Below the pieces are notes generated by a model, which had not been told where the DNA came from, made no database searches, and saw only the letters and a program-made list of their open reading frames with translations. Source: Dokdonella_A sp937902695 (GTDB lineage: Bacteria > Pseudomonadota > Gammaproteobacteria > Xanthomonadales > Rhodanobacteraceae). From it: a stretch of DNA of 30,103 nt. The position numbers and the translations under genes are program-made. Every line of letters begins with the position of its first letter. Within the stretch, counting starts at the first letter, position 1. Positions 17,052 through 25,145 of the stretch are shown here, in pieces. The stretch covers positions 1 through 30,103 of the forward strand of contig JBEHYO010000042.1 of NCBI GenBank assembly GCA_048498135.1, given 5' to 3'.

Positions 17052-18409
17052 GAAAGAAGCGCTCATCGTTCGGACGGCGCCTGGGCCAGCTCGTCGTCAT
17101 CGTCGCGATCATCGGCCTCGGCGTGCTCGCCTATTACGGAACGCGTCCCGGCGCGTTCGCGTTCGCCGGCGGCGATCGCGTGCCGCTCGATCAGTACACG
17201 CAGGGACAGCCGACCGGCGTCCCGGCCGATTTCAAGGACGCCGATCCGGTCGCGCGCGGCCGCTATCTCGCAGAAGCGGCCGATTGCCGCTCGTGCCATA
17301 CCGCCGAGGGCGGCGCGCCGTTCGCCGGCGGCCGTCCGTTCAAGCTGCCGTTCGGCACGCTCTACTCGGCGAACATCACGCCCGACAAAACGGCCGGCAT
17401 CGGCGCCTGGAGCGATGCCGATTTCCTCAACGCGGTGCACAACGGCATCGACAACGAAGGCGCGCGGCTCTATCCGGCGATGCCGTACGCCTCGTACGCG
17501 TACATGCCCGATGCCGACGTGCTCGCGATCAAGGCGTATCTCTTCACGCTGCCGCCGGTTGCCAGCAATCCGCCCGAGGATGCGCTGAGGTTCCCGTTCA
17601 ACCAGCGCTGGCTGATGGCGATCTGGTCCGGCCTGTTCAAGCCGGGCGACGTGTTCAAGCCGGTCGCCGGCAGGAGCGCCGAATGGAATCGCGGCGCCTA
17701 TCTCGTCGAGGCGATGGCGCACTGCGGCGATTGCCACACGCCACGCAATCTGATGCAGGCACTCGACAACGCGAAGAAGTTCGCCGGCGGCGAAGCCGAA
17801 GGCTGGGTGGCCTACAACATCACGAGCGACAAGGGTTCCGGCGTCGGCGCATGGAGCGACGAGGAGCTCGCGCAGTATCTCGCCACCGGCCACGCGAACG
17901 GTCGCGGCACCGGCTCGGGCCCGATGGGCGAAGCGATCGCACTGAGCTTCTCGAAGATGACGCCGGGCGACATCCGCGCGATGGTCGCTTACCTGCGCAC
18001 GGTGCCCGCGATCCAGACGCCGGGTCTGCCCGCGCCGAAGGCGGCGCCGGCGCCGGCCGACCCGAAGCAAGGCGTCGCCGTCGCGAGAGCCGACCCGCGC
18101 GGAGAGCACGTCTTCGCCGGCGCCTGCGCGAGCTGCCACGGCTGGACCGGCACGAGCCCGCTGTCCTCGCGCGCGACATTGACCGGCACGCGCGCGATCA
18201 ACGATCCGAGCGCAAGGAACGTCGCGCAGATTATCCTCTCCGGCTCGAAACACCCCGCGCCCGGCGCCGGCATCGCGATGCCGAGCTTCGGCGCCGACTA
18301 CACCGACGAGGAAATCGCGGCCGTCGCGAACTACGTGACCGGTCGTTTCGGCGCGCAGGCCTCGGCGATCACGGCGATGGACGTACAGAAGATCCGCGAA
18401 ATGCAGTAG
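17048..18409 (+). CDS. membrane-anchored triheme cytochrome c
   Basis: This 453-residue electron carrier has an uncleaved N-terminal membrane helix (about 13-29) and three c-type domains with heme motifs CRSCH (80-84), CGDCH (226-230) and CASCH (360-364). Candidate Met ligands occur in each domain (for example AMPYASY after the first and IAMPSFGADY after the third). The layout is that of the alcohol/gluconate/nicotinate dehydrogenase cytochrome subunits. It starts inside the stop of the molybdopterin subunit (ATGA), so it is the probable electron acceptor of that enzyme, feeding the quinone pool or oxidases. In NicB-type nicotinate dehydrogenases, as I recall, the same triheme part is fused to the large subunit; here it is separate. 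Confidence 0.94.
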   Translation: MRKKRSSFGRRLGQLVVIVAIIGLGVLAYYGTRPGAFAFAGGDRVPLDQYTQGQPTGVPADFKDADPVARGRYLAEAADCRSCHTAEGGAPFAGGRPFKLPFGTLYSANITPDKTAGIGAWSDADFLNAVHNGIDNEGARLYPAMPYASYAYMPDADVLAIKAYLFTLPPVASNPPEDALRFPFNQRWLMAIWSGLFKPGDVFKPVAGRSAEWNRGAYLVEAMAHCGDCHTPRNLMQALDNAKKFAGGEAEGWVAYNITSDKGSGVGAWSDEELAQYLATGHANGRGTGSGPMGEAIALSFSKMTPGDIRAMVAYLRTVPAIQTPGLPAPKAAPAPADPKQGVAVARADPRGEHVFAGACASCHGWTGTSPLSSRATLTGTRAINDPSARNVAQIILSGSKHPAPGAGIAMPSFGADYTDEEIAAVANYVTGRFGAQASAITAMDVQKIREMQ

Positions 18410-18566
18410 CAGGCGCGAGCGACGCGCGACCGAACGAAGCGCACGCGCTGCTTGCGGAGCTTCGCGCCGGTGAGGCGAAGTCATTGCAAGGCAAACTCGC
18501 GACGGCCGACCCGTAGCGCGCCAAGGCGACTCGCCACGGCGCGCCGACTGCGGTTATCGTGCGTGC

Positions 18567-20294
18567 ATGTCGGATCTGCTCGAACGGCACCTCGCGACGG
18601 CGGCGCGATGCGCCCAGGCGGGCGCGTGGGGCGAAGCGCGCGATGCATTGCAGGCCGCGATCGGCGCGCGCCCGGATGCGCTCGGCGCACGACGCGCGCT
18701 GGTGCGTTGCCATCTTCGACTCGGCGATGCCGATGCGGCGCTGCACACGGCGCGGCACCCGACGCTGCTCGACGACGCGGCGGCCCTCGGCGAGACACTG
18801 GACGAGCTCCGCGCCGCCCGCGCGACGCTCGCATCCGCGGAACTCCTGCGCGCGCGCGCCGAACGGCATCCGCAGGACTATCGCGCAGCGCTCGCGCTCG
18901 CGGCGACGCTGCATGAGCTCGGCCGGCCGGGCGAAGCGCTTCCATGGGCGACGCGCGCGCAGCAATTGCGGCCTCTCGAGCGACAGCCGGCCGAAATCCG
19001 CGCGGCGGCGATGATCGATCGCGGCGACGTCGAGGCCGGGCTCGCGCTGTACCGCGACCTCGTCGCGAGCGGCGACGACCGGGAGACCGCCGCGCGTCAT
19101 CTCGTGCTGATGCACTACGACCCGGCGCAGACCAACGCAGGCCTGTTCGCGGCGCTGCAGGCGTTCGCCGATCGCCACCTGCGCGCGCCGGGTCCGCCGC
19201 TCGTCGCGCGACGCGACGCCGATCCGAAGCGCGCGCTTCGCATCGGCTGGCTGTCGCCGCGTTTTGCCGAAGGTCCCGTCGCGACGTTCCTGACGGGACT
19301 CTTGCGCGCGTTCGACCGCAGCCGCCATGCGCATCTGCTGATCGCGCTGCAGCCGGGCGGCGGCGAAGCGACGACGCGGCTCCGGCGTCTCGCCGACGAG
19401 TGGTTCGATCTCGCCGGCCTCGACGATGCGGCGCTGCTGCAGCGCCTGCGCGCGCTCGAGCTCGACGTGCTGATCGATCTCGCCGGCCACTCGACCGCGA
19501 ACCGCCTCGCGGTCGTCGCGCGGCGCGTCGCGCCGGTCCAGGTTTCGTGGCTCGACTGGTTCGACACGACGGCAGCGCGGTCGATGGATGCGTGGATCAG
19601 CGACCGCTGGCTGACGCCGGACGATTCGACGCAGCGCTACACCGAGCGGCTCATCCGGCTCGACGCGGGCCGCTTCTGCTACACGCCGCCCGATGCCGCG
19701 CCGCCGGCCGCCTACGCCGGCGACGGCCGCGTCGTGTTCGCGTCGTTCAACCGCCTCGCGAAACTCAACGACAGCGTGCTGGCGACCTGGGCCGCGATCC
19801 TCGAACGCATGCCTGATGCGCGTCTCGAGCTCGGCGCGCGGCTGCTCGACGACGCTGCCACGCGCGCGTACACGCTCGAGCGTTTCGCCGCACTCGGCAT
19901 CGGCGCGGATCGGCTGCGGCTCCATGGAGAGCGGACCTACCCGGAGCTGCTGGCGGCCTATCGCGCCGTCGACATCGCGCTCGATCCGTTTCCGTTCTCG
20001 GGCTGCACGACGACGTGCGATGCGCTCTACATGGGTGCGGCGGTGGTCACGCTGCCGGGCGAAACATTCGTGAGCCGGCAAAGCGCAAGCCTGCTCGAAC
20101 GCCTCGGCCGTGGGGCCTGGATCGCTGCCGATCGCGGCGGCTACGTCGACCGCGCCGTCGCGCTCGCCGCCGACGCCGCCAGCCTGCGGCGGGAACGCGA
20201 AGCGCTGCGCGCCGCGGTCGAATTCCGGCTTTGCGACGCGAGCGCGCAAGCGCGCGATTTCGCGGCGTTGCTGGACGCCCTCTGCGGGCGCTGA
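18567..20294 (+). CDS. OGT/SPINDLY-type glycosyltransferase (GT41) with N-terminal TPR
   Basis: This 575-residue soluble protein has TPR-like helices at residues 1-200 (for example RALVRCHLRLGDADAALHTA). The GT41 catalytic region follows: RIGWLSPRF (225-233), DVLIDLAGHSTANRLA (300-315), VQVSWLDWFDTTA (324-336), FASFNRLAKLND with Lys399, and the nucleotide-binding part FPFSGCTTTCDALYMGA (475-491) plus TLPGETFVSRQSASLLERLG. The family adds sugar from a UDP-sugar to Ser/Thr of proteins. Two spots are off: the His expected after SPxF is replaced (SPRFAEGPV), and the usual WLGYPGT reads WLDWFDT. Activity or sugar choice may therefore differ. It is monocistronic, 157 bp after the cytochrome gene. 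Confidence 0.87.
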   Translation: MSDLLERHLATAARCAQAGAWGEARDALQAAIGARPDALGARRALVRCHLRLGDADAALHTARHPTLLDDAAALGETLDELRAARATLASAELLRARAERHPQDYRAALALAATLHELGRPGEALPWATRAQQLRPLERQPAEIRAAAMIDRGDVEAGLALYRDLVASGDDRETAARHLVLMHYDPAQTNAGLFAALQAFADRHLRAPGPPLVARRDADPKRALRIGWLSPRFAEGPVATFLTGLLRAFDRSRHAHLLIALQPGGGEATTRLRRLADEWFDLAGLDDAALLQRLRALELDVLIDLAGHSTANRLAVVARRVAPVQVSWLDWFDTTAARSMDAWISDRWLTPDDSTQRYTERLIRLDAGRFCYTPPDAAPPAAYAGDGRVVFASFNRLAKLNDSVLATWAAILERMPDARLELGARLLDDAATRAYTLERFAALGIGADRLRLHGERTYPELLAAYRAVDIALDPFPFSGCTTTCDALYMGAAVVTLPGETFVSRQSASLLERLGRGAWIAADRGGYVDRAVALAADAASLRREREALRAAVEFRLCDASAQARDFAALLDALCGR

Positions 20295-20310
20295 CGAGGG
20301 CCGGCGCGAC

Positions 20311-20338
20311 AAAAAAGAGCCCCGCCGCGGCGGGGCTC
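20311..20338 (-). terminator. rho-independent terminator of the cold-shock gene
   Basis: On the minus strand GAGCCCCGCC and GGCGGGGCTC form a perfect 10-bp stem (20329-20338 with 20317-20326) followed at once by six T (20311-20316). It sits 24 bp past the cold-shock stop codon. On the plus strand, after the glycosyltransferase, the same stem lacks a T-run. Confidence 0.92.
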
Positions 20339-20361
20339 ATCACTATGCGAAATCGAAGCGC

Positions 20362-20568
20362 TTACTTGACCAGCTGCACGCCCGCAGCCTGGGAACCCTT
20401 CGGCCCCTGTACGACCTCGAAATTGACCCGCTGTCCCTGCTGAAGCGTGCGGAATCCCTGCGAGTTGATGGCCGAGTAGTGAACGAACACGTCCTCCCCG
20501 CCTTCTTCGGGTGCGATGAACCCGAACCCCTTGGCATCGTTAAACCACTTCACTGTACCGGTACGCAT
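20362..20568 (-). CDS. cold-shock domain protein
   Basis: This 68-residue protein of the CspA family binds single-stranded RNA or DNA and can melt RNA structure. The start MRTGTVKWFNDAKGFGFI is the family standard; RNP1 is KGFGFI (13-18) and RNP2 VFVHY (27-31). An in-frame ATG at 20607 would add 13 unrelated residues and is rejected, since AGAGG precedes the chosen start at a normal distance. The gene has its own promoter, a leader of about 80 bases and a strong terminator, so it is a single transcription unit. The leader may mediate control as in other csp genes, but I cannot show that. Whether it is cold-induced or constitutive cannot be told. Confidence 0.96.
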   Translation of the reverse strand: MRTGTVKWFNDAKGFGFIAPEEGGEDVFVHYSAINSQGFRTLQQGQRVNFEVVQGPKGSQAAGVQLVK

Positions 20569-20658
20569 CGATGAAGCCTCTAAGCTGTTGGACTGCGTGC
20601 TGCGCAACGAGCACCCCCGCGCAACGTCTTTCGGAGTTATTCACCGCAGCACCACACC

Positions 20659-20689
20659 AGTATAACAATTGCTTAACTTGAAGAATCAA
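20659..20689 (-). promoter_or_regulatory. promoter of the cold-shock gene
   Basis: On the minus strand TATACT (20659-20664) is a strong -10 box inside an AT-rich island. TTGATT (20684-20689) lies 19 bp upstream as a slightly distant -35. The start would be near 20652, giving an untranslated leader of about 84 bases that contains TTGCGC twice. Confidence 0.55.
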
Positions 20690-20845
20690 GCCCTAAGCGC
20701 AGGATTGCGTTGGGAAAAAGCGCGGCAGGCGCCTGCTGAACGCGGCTTTGCCCCGGCATTTGAAATCAATAAGATAAGTGGCGGCGACGTCCGGTTCTGC
20801 CGCTTGGGCCGTATTCCCTTTCGCGATCGGCCGTTGGGGTGAGCC

Positions 20846-22163
20846 ATCAAGCTGGAGCGTTGGCGGCGTTTGCGGCCCCTGCTCGATCAGGCGCTCGAGC
20901 TCGGCGGCGACGCGCGCTCCGCTTTCGTCGCCCAGCTTCACGGCTCCGATGCCGAGCTTCACGACGAGCTCGTCGAGCTCCTCTGCGAACACGCGCGCGT
21001 CGGATCGCATACGACGCCGAACGCGCTCGAGCTCGCCGCACCCATTGTCGTCGAGGCGATCCACGAGGAAGCCGAGCTCGAACGCGCGCGTAGGACAATG
21101 CATCGGCGCCTATCAGTGGACGCGGCTGCTCGGCGCCGGCGGCATGGGGACGGTCTATTTAGCCGAGCATGTAGACGATGGTTTTACGCACACGGTCGCC
21201 TTGAAGATCGTCCGCCACGCGCTCCGCAGTCCATCGGCGCGTGATCGCTTCGAACGCGAGCGGCAGATTCTGGCGACCCTCAAGCATCCGGGCATCGCGC
21301 TCCTATTCGACGGTGGCCAGACGCCAGAAGGCCAGTCGTTTTACACGATGGAATATGTCGACGGTGAACCCATCATCGACTTCTGCACGCGCCGGGTCGA
21401 ACGGACCGAAGCCCGTGTGCGGCTATTGCTGCAAGTCGCGGTGACGCTCGCGTATGCGCACCAGAACCTGATCGTGCATCGCGACGTCAAGCCGTCCAAC
21501 GTCCTCGTCACGCCCGACGGGCGCGTGAAGCTGATCGACTTCGGGCTTGCGAAGCTGCTCGACGAGCATCTGATGCCGACCATGACGCAGACGGGGCTTG
21601 GCCCGATGACGCCGGTGTATGCCGCTCCGCTACAGCGGACACCGTCAAACCGGCACAACGCATCGACCTGCCGGCCGACCTCGACGCGATCGTCCGCAAG
21701 TGCCTTGCGAAAAGGCCCGAGGATCGCTACCGGTCGGCCGATGCGCTCATTGGCGACTTCGAGGCGTTTCTCGCTCAAGATGGGAAGACCCGCCGAAGCG
21801 CTTCCGTTTTACGAACGTGAGCTCGCCGCACGCCTCAAGAACTTCGCGCCGATGAACCAGAATGTCATTCACTCGCGGCTGCAGATCGCCAAAACGCGGT
21901 GCATGGCAGGCGACCCGGAAAAAGCGACGCTCGACTGGAACGACGCGATCGACGACTACGTCGTCTCGGTCGGCCCGCTGCACCCGTGGGAAGCGGTCTA
22001 CGCCGCGTATTTCGCCACGTGTCTGCTCGACGCCAACCGCGTCGAATCGGCGCGATCGATCATGGACAGACACGGCAAGCTTGAGCCGCCGCGCAAGAAC
22101 ATGACCGACGAGGACCGTCTCGATGTGCAGAAGGTCTGGGACCGCCTCGCCAAAATGCACTGA
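20846..22163 (+). pseudogene. decayed Ser/Thr protein kinase-TPR gene
   Basis: These are remnants of a Hanks-type kinase with TPR tail, now in at least three frames. Part 1 (20846-about 21090) encodes the N-terminal helical region (RWRRLRPLLDQALELGGDAR); where a start is expected (20846) the codon is ATC. A frameshift falls in the CGCGCGCG tract at 21083-21090. Part 2 (about 21086-21630) holds the kinase N-lobe and catalytic loop: GAGGMG, VALKIV, HRDVKPSN, DFGLAK, then TPVYAAP. The bulk of the C-lobe is then missing. Part 3 (about 21635-21780, another frame) is the end of the kinase domain (LDAIVRKCLAKRPEDRYRSA). After a second gap, part 4 (about 21780-22163) is the last TPR-like segment, ending at TGA 22163. 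Relatives are roughly twice as long. No function is expected, though part 2 alone is open. Confidence 0.85.
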
Positions 22164-22173
22164 GTGCGGTGGC

Positions 22174-22920
22174 TCAGGGGCCAAGCAGCGCCGCGACGAT
22201 CTTCGGCACCTCAGCCGTCGCCGCCTCGAGATTCGCGAAAATCTCCGGCAGGCTGATCTCGGCTTCGTCGCCACAGCCGGCCGCCCAGTTCGCGACGAGC
22301 GCAAGGCACGCGTAGGCGCACTCGAGCTCGCGCGCCAGCGCCGCTTCCGGCATGCCGGTCATGCCGACGAGATCGCAGCCGTCGCGGCGCATGCGCGCGA
22401 TCTCGGCGCGCGTTTCGAGCCGCGGACCCTGCGTCGCGCCGTAACACCCGCCGTCGACAACGGCGACGCCGGCCTTCGCCGCGGCGGCGATCAGCGCCGC
22501 GCGCAGCGTCGCCGTGTACGGCTCGCTGAAATCGATGTGCTTCACTTCGGCGGCATGGTCGATGTCGCAATAGCTCGTCAGCCTACCGCTCGTGTAATCG
22601 ATGATCTGGTCCGGTACCGCGATGACGCGCGGGCCCATGTCCCCGCGGATGCCGCCGACCGCGTTGACGCCGATGATGCGCCGCGCGCCCAGACGATGCA
22701 GCGTCCAGACGTTCGCGCGGTAGTTGATCCGGTGCGGCGCGATCGAATGCACCTCGCCATGGCGGGCCATGAACGCGACGCGCTTTCCGGCGATCGTGCC
22801 GACGACCGTGTCGCCGGACGGCTTCCCGTACGGCGTGTCGACGTGATGGCGCTCGATGTCTTCGAGTCCCGGAAAGCGGTACAGGCCGGTGCCGCCGATG
22901 ACCGCAAGCTCGATGCTCAT
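22174..22920 (-). CDS. mtnP: S-methyl-5'-thioinosine phosphorylase (MTAP/PNP family)
   Basis: This 248-residue enzyme splits 5'-methylthio-nucleosides with phosphate, salvaging purine and methylthioribose-1-phosphate from polyamine synthesis. Family marks are the N-terminal phosphate loop IGGTGLYRF (8-16), MARHGEVHSIAPHRINYRAN (51-70), NAVGGIRGDMGP (86-97) and GCYGATQGPRLETRAEI (158-174). At the base-binding site it has Asn211 (LVANWAAG), where adenine-specific MTAP enzymes carry Asp; Asn is the choice of enzymes for 6-oxopurines, so methylthioinosine is the likely substrate, as reported for the Pseudomonas aeruginosa enzyme. It overlaps the hpt stop by four bases. Its product hypoxanthine is the substrate of Hpt, so the two steps are encoded together. 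The gene symbol is that of the wider family. Confidence 0.9.
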   Translation of the reverse strand: MSIELAVIGGTGLYRFPGLEDIERHHVDTPYGKPSGDTVVGTIAGKRVAFMARHGEVHSIAPHRINYRANVWTLHRLGARRIIGVNAVGGIRGDMGPRVIAVPDQIIDYTSGRLTSYCDIDHAAEVKHIDFSEPYTATLRAALIAAAAKAGVAVVDGGCYGATQGPRLETRAEIARMRRDGCDLVGMTGMPEAALARELECAYACLALVANWAAGCGDEAEISLPEIFANLEAATAEVPKIVAALLGP

Positions 22921-23468
22921 GCGTCGAAGGCCCAGATCGCGGGCAGGTTGCGTCCCTGCTCGTGGTAGTCCATGCCGTAGCCGAACACGTAGCGGTCCGG
23001 GACTTCGACCCCGCAGAAATCGGCCGCGATGCCGGGCACGCGCCGCGCGTGGCGCTTCTCGCAGAGCACGGCGATCAGCACGCGCGCGGCGCCTTCGCCG
23101 AGGCAGAAATCGCGGATCGCCTTCAGCGTGTAGCCTTCGTCGAGGATGTCGTCGACGAGCAGCACGGTCTCGCCGGAGAGCGCGCAGGCGGGCCGCTTGA
23201 TCCACGCGAGCTCGCCGCCGGCCGTGGCGCCGCGATAGCGCGTCGCGTGCACGTAGTCGAAGGTGAGCGGCGTCGCGATCGACGTCGCGAGCTGGCCCGC
23301 GAAGACGAGCGCGCCCTGCATGACGGTGAGGAAGATCGCGCGCTCGCCGGCAAGCGCCTGATCGATCTCGGCGCCGACGCGCGCGATCGCACGCGCGAGC
23401 GCGTCGCGGCCATGCACGCATTCGGCGCGCGCGAGCGCGTCCGCGACGCGCGGCTGGTTCGTATCCAT
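22917..23468 (-). CDS. hpt: hypoxanthine-guanine phosphoribosyltransferase
   Basis: This 183-residue cytosolic enzyme joins hypoxanthine or guanine to PRPP to give IMP or GMP. The PRPP-binding motif VLLVDDILDEGYT (103-115) is intact, and the flexible-loop region (about 70-85, HATRYRGATAGG) and the base-side segment PDRYVFGYGMDYHEQGRNLP near the C-terminus are also present. It starts one base after the nagZ stop and overlaps the phosphorylase start (ATGA), so it is the middle of a nagZ-hpt-phosphorylase operon. The family includes xanthine-type relatives, but the C-terminal GYGMDYHEQGRNL favours hypoxanthine/guanine. Confidence 0.94.
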   Translation of the reverse strand: MDTNQPRVADALARAECVHGRDALARAIARVGAEIDQALAGERAIFLTVMQGALVFAGQLATSIATPLTFDYVHATRYRGATAGGELAWIKRPACALSGETVLLVDDILDEGYTLKAIRDFCLGEGAARVLIAVLCEKRHARRVPGIAADFCGVEVPDRYVFGYGMDYHEQGRNLPAIWAFDA

Positions 23469-23469
23469 C

Positions 23470-24489
23470 TCAGGCCACTCCTTCCGTGGCGGCGTCGAGC
23501 GCGGTCACGCGCGCGATGAAGCTATCCCGCTGCGGATTGTCGACGAGCGATTGCCAGGTCTGTGCGATAGCGCCCTGCAGCGCGGCGATCTTTCGCGGCG
23601 GGCACGGCTCGGCGTGTCGGCTCGCGGCGAGCGCTTCGGGCACGATGCCGGCGCCGCAGGCGAGCACGAGATCGCAGCCCGCGAGCAGGTGCGCCTCGAT
23701 GCGCGCGCCGATGCCGCCGAGCGATTCGGTCGCGGCCATGCCGATGTCGTCGCCGATCACGACGCCGCGAAAGCCGAGCTCGGCGCGCAGGACGTCCTCG
23801 ACCCAGATCCGTGAGCAGCCGGCCGGCCGCGCGTCGATCGCGGGATACGTCACGTGGGCGAGCATCACCGCGTCGGCGCCGGCGGCGATGCCGTCGGCGA
23901 ACGGCACGAGATCGGTCTCGCGCAGTTCGTCGAGCGTGCGCGGATCGATCGCGGCATCGAAATGCGTATCCTCGGCAACGCTGCCGTGTCCCGGAAAATG
24001 CTTGATCGTTGCGGCCATGCCGGCGAGCCGCATGCCGCGCAGATAGGCCTGCACGAGCTCGGATACCGTTTCGGGATCGGCCGAGAACGCGCGCTCGCCG
24101 ATCGCCCGATTGCCGCGCGCGAGATCGGCGACGGGCGCGAAGCTCAAGTCGACGCCGATCGCGCGCATCTCGCTCGCCATCAGCCACGCATGTTCTTCTG
24201 CGATCGCGACCGCGGCCGCGGGATCGCGCGCATGCAGCTCGCCGATCCGTGCCAGCGCGGGCAGGCGCGTGAAGCCGGGACGGAAGCGCTGCACGGGGCC
24301 GCCTTCCTGGTCGACGCAGACAAGGAACGGGTCGGGCCGGTCGGTGCGCAGGTCGTCGATCAGCGCGGTGACCTGCTCGCGATTGTCGAAATTGCGCGTG
24401 AACAGGATCACGCCGCTGACCTGCGGCGTCGCGAGCCATGCGCGATCCTGCTCGGTCAGCGTCTTTGCGGGCAAGCCGATGATCAGCAT
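23470..24489 (-). CDS. nagZ: beta-N-acetylhexosaminidase (GH3)
   Basis: This 339-residue cytosolic enzyme removes GlcNAc from anhydro-muropeptides in cell-wall recycling, which also shapes AmpC-type beta-lactamase induction in some Gram-negatives. It shows the NagZ signatures VDQEGGPVQRFR (59-70), the substrate-binding KHFPGHG (163-169) with the flexible-loop acid/base pair supplied by His/Asp in this loop and DTHFD (174-178), and the nucleophile Asp within VVIGDDIGMAA (243-253). The length fits the short, single-domain Gram-negative NagZ. It is followed at one base by hpt; 43 bp separate it from the CYTH gene upstream. Confidence 0.96.
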   Translation of the reverse strand: MLIIGLPAKTLTEQDRAWLATPQVSGVILFTRNFDNREQVTALIDDLRTDRPDPFLVCVDQEGGPVQRFRPGFTRLPALARIGELHARDPAAAVAIAEEHAWLMASEMRAIGVDLSFAPVADLARGNRAIGERAFSADPETVSELVQAYLRGMRLAGMAATIKHFPGHGSVAEDTHFDAAIDPRTLDELRETDLVPFADGIAAGADAVMLAHVTYPAIDARPAGCSRIWVEDVLRAELGFRGVVIGDDIGMAATESLGGIGARIEAHLLAGCDLVLACGAGIVPEALAASRHAEPCPPRKIAALQGAIAQTWQSLVDNPQRDSFIARVTALDAATEGVA

Positions 24490-24532
24490 GCGCGAGCCGT
24501 CGGTTCAGGGACCCGTAGTCTATCGCGGCCGC

Positions 24533-25027
24533 TCAATCGGGCGCGCGCTCGGCCTCGCTCCAGCGCGAATACGGGTGATCCGGCAGATTCACGTTGTAAT
24601 AACGCGCTTCGGGCGTGACTTCGCGCCCGAGCCACGCCGGCCGCTCGAACGGCTCGTCCGCGTGCGAAAGCTCGATTTCGGCAACGACGAGGCCGGCGTT
24701 CTCGCCGAGGAACTCGTCGATCTCGAAGAGGTGTCCGCCGACGCCGACATGATGCCGGATCTTCTGGACGCGCGCGCCGCAGAGCGTCGCCAGCATGCGC
24801 TCGGCGTCGGCAGCCGGGACCGCGTATTCGTATTCGTCGCGCTCGACGCCGGGCGTCGCCGCCTTGACGGTGAGCCACGCCTCGTCGCCCGCCACGCGGA
24901 TGCGCACCGAGCAGCGCGATGCCGGCGGTCCGGCGAGATAGCCCTGCGCCATCCGCACGCTCCGCGAAACATCGCGGCGCCATGCGTCGCCGGTGACGAG
25001 GAACTTGCGTTCGATCTCGACGGGCAT
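24533..25027 (-). CDS. CYTH domain protein, probable triphosphatase
   Basis: This 164-residue protein is of the CYTH/triphosphate tunnel metalloenzyme type. The defining ExExK motif is at residues 4-8 (EIERK), followed by the alternating charged strands of the tunnel: VRIRVAGDEAWLTVKA (41-56), DEYEYAV (64-70), FEIDEFLG (101-108) and LVVAEIELSH (113-122). Small bacterial members hydrolyse inorganic triphosphate; a class IV adenylate cyclase role is possible but less likely without further evidence. The ATG at 25027 is chosen because GGAGG lies 8 bases upstream; extension to 25165 would translate the inverted repeat and is rejected. The gene heads the run CYTH-nagZ-hpt-phosphorylase. Confidence 0.9.
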   Translation of the reverse strand: MPVEIERKFLVTGDAWRRDVSRSVRMAQGYLAGPPASRCSVRIRVAGDEAWLTVKAATPGVERDEYEYAVPAADAERMLATLCGARVQKIRHHVGVGGHLFEIDEFLGENAGLVVAEIELSHADEPFERPAWLGREVTPEARYYNVNLPDHPYSRWSEAERAPD

Positions 25028-25051
25028 TGGTGGGACCTCCAGAGAAAAGAT

Positions 25052-25140
25052 TGAACCACGAAGAACACGAAGGGCACGAAGTAAAGCTCCTGAGGTTTTC
25101 TCTCTTCCTGCTTCGTGCCCTTCGTGTTCTTCGTGGTTCA
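25052..25140. repeat. perfect 30-bp inverted repeat between rlmD and the CYTH gene
   Basis: The left arm 25052-25081 (starting TGAACCACGAAGAACACGAA) is the exact reverse complement of the right arm 25111-25140, around a 29-base spacer. Within the arms the unit CACGAAG recurs. It starts 5 bp after the rlmD stop codon (minus-strand reading). TTTTTT (25142-25147) flanks it on the plus side, and a T-rich run (ATCTTTTCTCT) follows it on the minus side, so it could terminate rlmD mRNA. It resembles a dispersed intergenic repeat known to me from other bacterial genomes whose chance translation gives NHEEHEGHE-like peptides. No other copy was seen in this window. Confidence 0.9.
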
Positions 25141-25145
25141 GTTTT

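Noticed and set aside
20569..20607. Extended start of the cold-shock protein at 20607
   Set aside because: The added 13 residues are not part of the family, and the ribosome site fits the start at 20568.
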